Shown here in pieces: positions 40,080 through 44,620 of a stretch of 44,620 nt of DNA. The stretch's first letter is position 1, and every line of letters begins with the position of its first letter. Both the position numbers and the translations under genes were made by a program. Location of the stretch: NCBI GenBank assembly GCA_025934635.1, contig JAICWX010000029.1:1-44620 (forward strand), in the 5' to 3' direction. Origin of the DNA: Streptosporangiaceae bacterium. Its GTDB lineage: Bacteria > Actinomycetota > Actinomycetes > Streptosporangiales > Streptosporangiaceae. The notes under the pieces were generated by a model that worked only from the letters and a program-made list of their open reading frames with translations, did no database searches and was not told where the DNA came from.

Positions 40080-40259
40080 TTGACAGTCACACTATCGGCA
40101 GCGCTGCTGCTCGGCGCGACGGTATTCCTGCTATGCAAATACGCGGGCCTGAAAATATGGCACGCCGCGGTCTGCGTAATTCTCGGTTTCTACCTCGCCT
40201 CGACCAGCTTCGCCCCGTACATATCTCAGTTCACCGGAAGCCTATTCCGCAAACTGTAA
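40080..40259 (+). CDS. Small two-helix membrane protein, Spd-like
   Basis: 59 residues from TTG 40080 after AAAGGAGGTGG. Two hydrophobic helices (about 4-18 and 24-42) surround KYAGLKIWHAAVCVILGFYL. Small membrane proteins of this kind sit just upstream of the FtsK-like transfer gene in actinomycete conjugative plasmids and are thought to help plasmid spreading between hyphal compartments. The spread role is inference. Confidence 0.7.
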   Translation: MTVTLSAALLLGATVFLLCKYAGLKIWHAAVCVILGFYLASTSFAPYISQFTGSLFRKL

Positions 40260-40285
40260 CAGGAAACAGAAAGGGAGAACCAGAA

Positions 40286-40351
40286 ATGGTCAAGTCAGCA
40301 GCACATGCCGCGCGGGTAATCGCGCGGCCCGCCATCTGGAGTCGCCTATGA
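40286..40351 (+). CDS. Very short basic ORF (21 aa)
   Basis: ATG 40286 with AAAGGGA upstream encodes MVKSAAHAARVIARPAIWSRL. Its TGA overlaps the ATG of a following 26-codon frame (ATGA at 40348). Good ribosome site and tight coupling favour translation; function unknown. Confidence 0.4.
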   Translation: MVKSAAHAARVIARPAIWSRL

Positions 40352-40428
40352 CCCACCGACCGAAGGACGTGATGCCGATTGAACAATCAGCCTTACCCGA
40401 CGCGGCACCTGCCGCCCCTATTCATTAG
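40348..40428 (+). CDS. Very short ORF (26 aa), coupled
   Basis: ATG 40348 overlaps the previous stop by 4 bp and ends at TAG 40426-40428, overlapping the next gene (start 40379) in another frame. It may be only a translational bridge to the next gene. Confidence 0.25.
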   Translation: MTHRPKDVMPIEQSALPDAAPAAPIH

Positions 40429-40705
40429 CGCCGGCCAGATCACCAGCCGGCTCCGCGCACTGGCCGATTCGCGCCCGTGCCCGACGTGCGAGATACCGGC
40501 AGCAGACGCGATCATCGATATCGCCCGGCTGCTCATCCAGGTCAACCAGCTCTATACCGCGCTCCGGGAAGAGCGCATCCGATCGGCCAACCTGGAGGCC
40601 GCGATACGCGCCGCACTCGGCGCATACGAGGACGGGGAAGCCGATCCGCTCGGCTATCTCCGTGACGAGATCGCCGGAAATACCGGGGGCGCGCATGGCG
40701 CGTGA
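40379..40705 (+). CDS. Hypothetical protein upstream of the translocase gene
   Basis: 108 residues from TTG 40379, with AAGGA 12 nt upstream. Contains CPTCEIPAADAIIDIARLL (one CxxC) and a long helix NQLYTALREERIRSANLEAAIRAAL that could form a coiled coil. Its end overlaps the translocase start by 11 bp. Probably an accessory transfer protein; family not recognised. Confidence 0.65.
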   Translation: MNNQPYPTRHLPPLFISAGQITSRLRALADSRPCPTCEIPAADAIIDIARLLIQVNQLYTALREERIRSANLEAAIRAALGAYEDGEADPLGYLRDEIAGNTGGAHGA

Positions 40706-42602
40706 CCCGTACCGGCGTCAGGTACGCCGCGCCCGGCGCGCGATGCGCAAAGGCGATAACCCGTTCCAGGTCGTCATTTTCGGCCCGGAGGAACCGATCG
40801 GGTTTATCCTTCTGGCCGTGGCGGCCCGGTGGGCCTACCGGCACCGCACCGCGTTCGCGCCGTTCGGCGTCACCATTGCCGTATTCGCCGTCGCGGCATA
40901 CACCCACCCCCATCATGCCCGCTACTGGATACTGACAGCGGGCATCACCGTCCTGGCCACGGTCATCCTCGGCATGCCGCATAGGCTGCTGTGGACCAGG
41001 CCGGCCGGGAAATTCACGGCCGGGGCGCTGGCCCGGTTGTGGGATAAATGCGGGATCGGCCGTGGCATCGAACGCGCCTATGCCGCTGCCGTTATCGCGG
41101 TAACCGGCGGATGGCTGGCCGCAGCCATCGCAACCGGGCCGCTCACTAAACCGCTCCCGGCAGTGGCGGGAATCGCCACGGTGATCCTCGGCATCCCGTG
41201 GTGGTTCCACCGCCGGCGCCGTGCCAAAGCACGAGTCGAGAAGACCATTTCCGCGTGGCCGGAAGTGGCCGAGAATGCCGGGCTTCCCGGCTCGGAAATC
41301 CTGTCCGTGGTGGTTGACGCGTGGGGATGGACCGCACGCGTACTGCTCAGGAAGGGAATAACACCCGGACAGGTCATCAGCAAGGTACCCGCGCTGGAAT
41401 CCAACCTCAGATTGCGGCCTGGCTCCATGCGGGTATTCCCCGACGACAAGCGAGCGGACCGGTTTATCATGCGGGTCATCGAGAATGACCCGCACGCCGA
41501 GCCGGCCATGTGGCCAGGCCGGTGGATCACATCGGTCACAAAGCCCATGGAAATCGGACTGACCGAAGACGGCCGGACCGTACGCGTGCTTATGCTCCGG
41601 AGAAATGTGCTGATCGGCGGGATCATGGGGTCCGGAAAATCCGGAATCCTCAACGTCATCATCGCTAACCTTGCCGGCTGCCGTGACGTGATCCTGTGGG
41701 GGATCGACATGAAAGGAGGAATGGAACTCCAGCCATGGGCCGCGTGCTTCGACCGTCTCGCGGTCACCCCGGAACAAGCCATCCAGCTATTTCGCGATGC
41801 CGTCGCGGAACTGGACCAGCGGGCCGCGCGGATGGCAGCCGAGGGAAAACGAGTATGGGAACCCACGCCCGATGATCCCGCGATCATCATCGTCGTGGAC
41901 GAATGGGCCGAACTGCCCGCCGAAGCCCGCGAATACGCGGACTCCGTAGCCCGCCGTGGCCGCGCGGTCGCGGAAAACCTGATTGCCGCCACCCAGCGGC
42001 CCACTCAGGACGCCATGGGAAAGGGCACCGCTATCCGCTCGCAAATGGATATCCGCATCTGCCTCCGGGTGCGGGAACCTCGCGACGCGGACCTGATATT
42101 GGGCCAGGGAGCAGTCAATTCCGGCTGGCACGCGCACAAGCTCGCCAAGCCGGGCGAATTCCTGATCTCCGGTCCGGAACACGCCATGCCGGAACGGAAC
42201 CGGGCTTACCTGCTCAATGACGCGCGCCGGGACTACCACGCGGCCCAGTGCGCGCCGATGCGGCCCCGGCTGGCAGCCAGCCAGCCGGACGCCACCCCCA
42301 CGGCCCCAGAACCGCCGCACACGGCCCCGGACGGCCCGCTCCAGGGCGACGGCCACCCCCGGCCCGAGACGGCGCTGTGGGATGCGCTGGTGGACGCCGG
42401 CCCCGACGGGGTCTCCGTCGCGGAGCTGGAAGCCGCGTGCGGCATGGGCCGCAGCTGGGTTTACTACCGGCTCCAGGCGCACGGCAAGGCCGGCCGGGCC
42501 ATCCAGGTCCGGCGTGGCTACTGGCGGGCCGCCCGGCCTTCTGACGGCCGGCCCCCGCCCCGGCCCGAACCGGGCCGGCCACCTCGGGGGCCGACCCGGT
42601 GA
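40695..42602 (+). CDS. FtsK/SpoIIIE-type DNA translocase (TraB/TraSA-like)
   Basis: 635 residues. N-terminal region with about four membrane helices (50-175), then the motor: Walker A GGIMGSGKSG (near 308), Walker B IIIVVDEWAEL (near 397), RRGRAVAENLIAATQRPTQDA and the RIC-LRVREPRDADLILGQGA block. A C-terminal winged helix (about 559-612: LWDALVDAGPDGVSVAELEAACGMGRSWVYYRL) resembles the DNA-recognition domain that reads short repeats in the clt site. This is the single-protein conjugation machine of actinomycetes, moving double-stranded DNA at the hyphal tip. The ATG lies inside the end of the preceding gene. A Pro-rich tail follows the winged helix. Confidence 0.93.
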   Translation: MARDPYRRQVRRARRAMRKGDNPFQVVIFGPEEPIGFILLAVAARWAYRHRTAFAPFGVTIAVFAVAAYTHPHHARYWILTAGITVLATVILGMPHRLLWTRPAGKFTAGALARLWDKCGIGRGIERAYAAAVIAVTGGWLAAAIATGPLTKPLPAVAGIATVILGIPWWFHRRRRAKARVEKTISAWPEVAENAGLPGSEILSVVVDAWGWTARVLLRKGITPGQVISKVPALESNLRLRPGSMRVFPDDKRADRFIMRVIENDPHAEPAMWPGRWITSVTKPMEIGLTEDGRTVRVLMLRRNVLIGGIMGSGKSGILNVIIANLAGCRDVILWGIDMKGGMELQPWAACFDRLAVTPEQAIQLFRDAVAELDQRAARMAAEGKRVWEPTPDDPAIIIVVDEWAELPAEAREYADSVARRGRAVAENLIAATQRPTQDAMGKGTAIRSQMDIRICLRVREPRDADLILGQGAVNSGWHAHKLAKPGEFLISGPEHAMPERNRAYLLNDARRDYHAAQCAPMRPRLAASQPDATPTAPEPPHTAPDGPLQGDGHPRPETALWDALVDAGPDGVSVAELEAACGMGRSWVYYRLQAHGKAGRAIQVRRGYWRAARPSDGRPPPRPEPGRPPRGPTR

Positions 42603-42789
42603 CCCCTCGAAATGGTGACGGACAGTGATCGTGCATCGTTCGTCCACGAGCCTCGCGCCTACACGTGTAGGGCACACACGCACCGTGGACATGGACGTGG
42701 ACGAACACGAACCGTAACCAGCCGGCCGCCTCGCCCCGCCGGCCGCCAGCCGGCCGGGGCGAGGACCGGGACGGCAGCGGAAGGAGATG
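42603..42789. other. Region after the translocase gene, candidate clt
   Basis: No convincing gene; an Arg-rich frame from 42612 looks like composition. Notable are the perfect palindrome CCTACACGTGTAGG, the short repeats in GTGGACATGGACGTGGACGA, and a GC-rich stretch. The transfer locus of TraB-type elements is made of short direct repeats next to the transfer gene, so this is a reasonable candidate. Confidence 0.35.
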
Positions 42790-42835
42790 ATGCCGCACGA
42801 CGAGCAACCCCAGTGAGCAACCGGAACCGGAAGAG

Positions 42836-42979
42836 GTGAACGCCTATACGGCGGATGACCCGGAAAAGGAAACGGTGATTATCACGGCCCGCGAATTCAG
42901 GCTTCCTGAAGTGCTCAGCCACATCGAAGCCGGAAGGATCGTGCTCGTCATTCCCGCACCCCGGAACCCCACCGATTAA
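42836..42979 (+). CDS. Phd/YefM-like antitoxin N-terminal fragment
   Basis: 47 residues from GTG 42836. The segment VIITAREFRLPEVLSHIEAGRIVLVI matches the DNA-binding start of Phd-type antitoxins (TAREFR...VLxxIExG). The C-terminal toxin-binding part is missing and no toxin gene follows. GTG 42875 with AAAAGGA upstream is an alternative start giving a 34-residue peptide. Two mini-ORFs with 4-bp GTGA overlaps precede it. Orphan regulator or remnant. It converges on the integrase gene. Confidence 0.5.
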   Translation: MNAYTADDPEKETVIITAREFRLPEVLSHIEAGRIVLVIPAPRNPTD

Positions 42980-42991
42980 GGGCAAAGAAAA

Positions 42992-43024
42992 GAGGCTCAC
43001 CCGGCATCTGTCCGGGTGAGCCTC
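42992..43024. terminator. Bidirectional terminator between antitoxin-like and integrase genes
   Basis: GAGGCTCACCCGG and its exact complement form a 13-bp stem with a 7-nt loop. On the minus strand it is followed by TTTTCTTT, so it is a classical terminator for the integrase gene. Confidence 0.9.
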
Positions 43025-43038
43025 TGCCGTTCCACATG

Positions 43039-44475
43039 CTAACGCCGGAAGCACAGGCCATTACCAAGGTCTACGATCCCGTTCGCTTCCCCCGTGCCTT
43101 TCGTCCCGGTGGCGATTGCCCACTGTCCCTCGTGATCCTTCAAGATCATCCCCCAGGACTCTTTAACCGCGCGGACCATGCCGCGCTTTACGGTGTCATC
43201 CCCGTCATTCCACATCTGGGCTACCGTCTGACCCGTGGGCGCATAGTCGAAATCATCGGGGATGACCTCAAAAGACTCGATGCTATCCTCTAGCGCCTCG
43301 ATCTCGGCTAGCGCTTCCCGCCGCGTGGCACGATCGGTAATTATGCTTAGCTGTGACTGAAGCCTAGGCAGGCTGGCTTTGAGCGCGTCTAGCTCATGGG
43401 CGTTCCCCGCTATCCGCTGGAAGGCGAGAATTTTTGTGGGGTCGTTGGCGAACATAGCGGTAATCATGTCGATGACTGGTTGTGCGTCGGTTCCCTTGAA
43501 GTGCCCGCACGCGAGGCGTTCCCTTGCGTTCCCACCACAACGCAGCTTAGGGGTACGCGGGTTTCCCTGCGGGGTCTTGCCGGCGTTCAGGAAAAGCTTC
43601 CCGCCGCATTCCGGGCAGTCAAGAACGCCGCTGATCCAGTTAGACGGCCATGCCACGGGGCGGCCGCCCCTGTTCGCCCTGGCATCCGTCTTGTTCGCGT
43701 CAAGTACCTTGTTCGCGCGCCACCAAAGAGGCGACTCGATAACAGGCGCAACCTCGTGCGCCCACGTCTCGGTTTGCCCCTCGTGCGTGTATGAGCATTC
43801 GATAACTCCCGTGTGGTTCGCCGCGAAGCGGACCAGGTTCTTAATGCTCTGCGCATAAAGAGTCTTCCCGTTCCTGCCGGTATGCCTGCGCCCGATAGAC
43901 GTGAAGGACTCGCCATTGGCCACGCGCTTGTAAATGTCCGCGACAGCAGCAGGGTCAGCGCAGTATGCCTGCCTGGCATAGCGGTCGCCTTTTGTCTGCC
44001 AGAACGCGGGCAGTGCACCGTGATGCGCCTTGTTGTCACGGACCATCGAGATACCGCGATACGTTGTCTTCTTGACCTCCTTGGACTTCTCAAGATTCTT
44101 TTGCTGTGCTACCAGCGTGACTATGCGCCCAGCAAAGTCCGTCTTCCCGAACTGCGGTTCGGAAATCGAGATCACGTCTCCGCCCGCCCGGCGGATATCC
44201 AGGAGGATCTCAGCTTGCGCGTCGAGATCTTCCCTGCGGTCAAGACTGCGTGACTCGGTGACGATAAGAAGCGAGTACGCACCGCGCTCCATGTCCGCGA
44301 TAGCCTCACGCAGCGCGGGTTCCTGCTCCCCCGCCGATGCGGAGAAGCCATGCAGCCTGAACCACTTCACGATCGTGATGCCGCGCTGCTCCGACTCCTC
44401 CGTGATGGTCTTGACCTGGCTGGTCTCGTCCTGGCTGCCCGTGCTGACCCGCACGAACCCTGCGCCTAGACTCAT
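43039..44475 (-). CDS. Large serine recombinase (integrase)
   Basis: 478 residues. Resolvase catalytic domain (1-140) with the nucleophile S11 in FVRVSTGSQ, R9, and ESRSLDRR for the other active arginines. Recombinase domain (about 160-260) follows. A zinc ribbon has C287, C290, C313 and C323 (LDCPECGG and LACGHFKG). A coiled coil lies at about 365-405. It performs attP x attB integration, and excision only with a directionality factor. ATG 44475 has GGAAGGA 8 nt upstream. It begins 53 bp from the right att core, as expected for an integrase. No separate directionality factor is recognisable; the small genes are candidates. Confidence 0.95.
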   Translation of the reverse strand: MSLGAGFVRVSTGSQDETSQVKTITEESEQRGITIVKWFRLHGFSASAGEQEPALREAIADMERGAYSLLIVTESRSLDRREDLDAQAEILLDIRRAGGDVISISEPQFGKTDFAGRIVTLVAQQKNLEKSKEVKKTTYRGISMVRDNKAHHGALPAFWQTKGDRYARQAYCADPAAVADIYKRVANGESFTSIGRRHTGRNGKTLYAQSIKNLVRFAANHTGVIECSYTHEGQTETWAHEVAPVIESPLWWRANKVLDANKTDARANRGGRPVAWPSNWISGVLDCPECGGKLFLNAGKTPQGNPRTPKLRCGGNARERLACGHFKGTDAQPVIDMITAMFANDPTKILAFQRIAGNAHELDALKASLPRLQSQLSIITDRATRREALAEIEALEDSIESFEVIPDDFDYAPTGQTVAQMWNDGDDTVKRGMVRAVKESWGMILKDHEGQWAIATGTKGTGEANGIVDLGNGLCFRR

Positions 44476-44527
44476 CGGGGTGATCCTTCCGGGAGGCTGC
44501 CGTACATGTGCACACTACCCGATGACC

Positions 44528-44534
44528 TACGACC
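44528..44534. other. attR core (TACGACC)
   Basis: Right junction. Inside lies an attP arm with GTGCAC at 44508-44513; outside is the resumed methyltransferase frame. Confidence 0.8.
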
Positions 44535-44620
44535 CGGTTGTCGTGGCCCCCGCCCGGGCCCTGCTGGCCAGCGGCCGGGATGTCATCGCGGTCAACGGCG
44601 ACCTCCGCTCGCCGGAAGCC
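44528..44620 (+). pseudogene. Continuation of the interrupted Methyltransf_19 gene (runs off window)
   Basis: In frame from TAC 44528: YDPVVVAPARALLASGRDV, then AVNGDLRSPEA. This is the family segment that follows VVYVD in Methyltransf_19 proteins, where the acidic residues bind SAM. It lacks a start codon of its own and is separated from its 5' half (35531-35882) by the element. The real C-terminus lies beyond the window. Confidence 0.9.

Larger units (their letters stand above)
35876..44534. mobile_element. Serine-integrase conjugative element (AICE-like), about 8.66 kb
   Basis: Bounded by the 7-bp repeat TACGACC at 35876-35882 and 44528-44534, which lies at the exact point where the methyltransferase reading frame is broken and resumes. 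Content: large serine integrase next to the right end, FtsK/TraB-like translocase with small accessory genes, HTH regulator, cargo genes. Left half (35.9-39.5 kb) is notably A+T richer than the chromosome. No recognisable replication initiator, primase, tyrosine integrase or Xis. Organisation resembles actinomycete integrative and conjugative elements that move double-stranded DNA, in a very small form. Confidence 0.9.

Noticed and set aside
42612..42839. 75-codon ORF after the translocase gene
   Set aside because: Arg/Gly/Pro-rich sequence, no ribosome site, and it covers palindromic DNA; it looks like a composition artefact.
44306..44515. Alternative minus-strand ORF overlapping the integrase start
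   Set aside because: Out of frame with the catalytic domain; the integrase ATG at 44475 has a good ribosome site.

Overview
The window is high-GC DNA with frequent GTG and TTG starts and tightly overlapping genes. Together with its gene families (Methyltransf_19/DUF574 methyltransferase, Pkn-type Ser/Thr kinases, MprAB-like two-component system, AfsR-like ATPase/TPR regulators, an FtsK-type conjugative translocase) this points to the chromosome of a filamentous or related actinobacterium. The genus cannot be fixed from the sequence.

Layout, left to right. 1-4.6 kb: a partial MFS transporter diverges from an overlapping pair of fumarases, class I (4Fe-4S) and class II. 4.7-8.3 kb: a transmembrane Ser/Thr kinase, then two paralogous secreted transglycosylase-like genes on the minus strand. 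One is broken, and both have a GTGA-N6-TCAC site upstream. 8.6-15.1 kb: a 62-bp REP-like element, an acyl-CoA synthetase, ndk-pip, an SGNH hydrolase and an OmpR/HK pair. 15.3-19.9 kb: a five-gene operon of histidine phosphatase, phosphosulfolactate synthase (ComA family), VOC protein, acyltransferase-3 membrane protein and AMP-dependent ligase, closed by a 16-bp terminator stem. I infer that it makes and attaches a sulfolactate-type group. 20-30 kb: a second 62-bp repeat, a truncated gene, TetR/VC0807 with a leaderless promoter and twin operators, a LuxR-ATPase regulator, a SnoaL-like protein, an ECF sigma-ogt-Ada-like operon, a second Ser/Thr kinase and a TetR/SDR divergent pair around a 34-bp perfect palindrome. 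31-35 kb: a membrane protein and an XRE/NB-ARC/TPR regulator.

35,876-44,534 is an integrated element of about 8.66 kb inside a Methyltransf_19 gene. The 5' part of that gene lies left of the element and its 3' part reappears, in frame, at the right edge of the window. A 7-bp TACGACC repeat marks the junctions. The element encodes a large serine integrase next to the right junction, a TraB/TraSA-like FtsK translocase with small membrane and basic partner proteins, and an HTH regulator in an operon with CutA and a VOC protein. It also carries two tandem paralogous proteins of unknown family, two small conserved-type hypothetical genes, a row of strong hairpins and a Phd-like antitoxin fragment. 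I see no replication initiator. The left half of the element is clearly richer in A+T than the chromosome.

The two parts most worth following up are this compact conjugative element, whose excision should restore the methyltransferase, and the phosphosulfolactate synthase operon.
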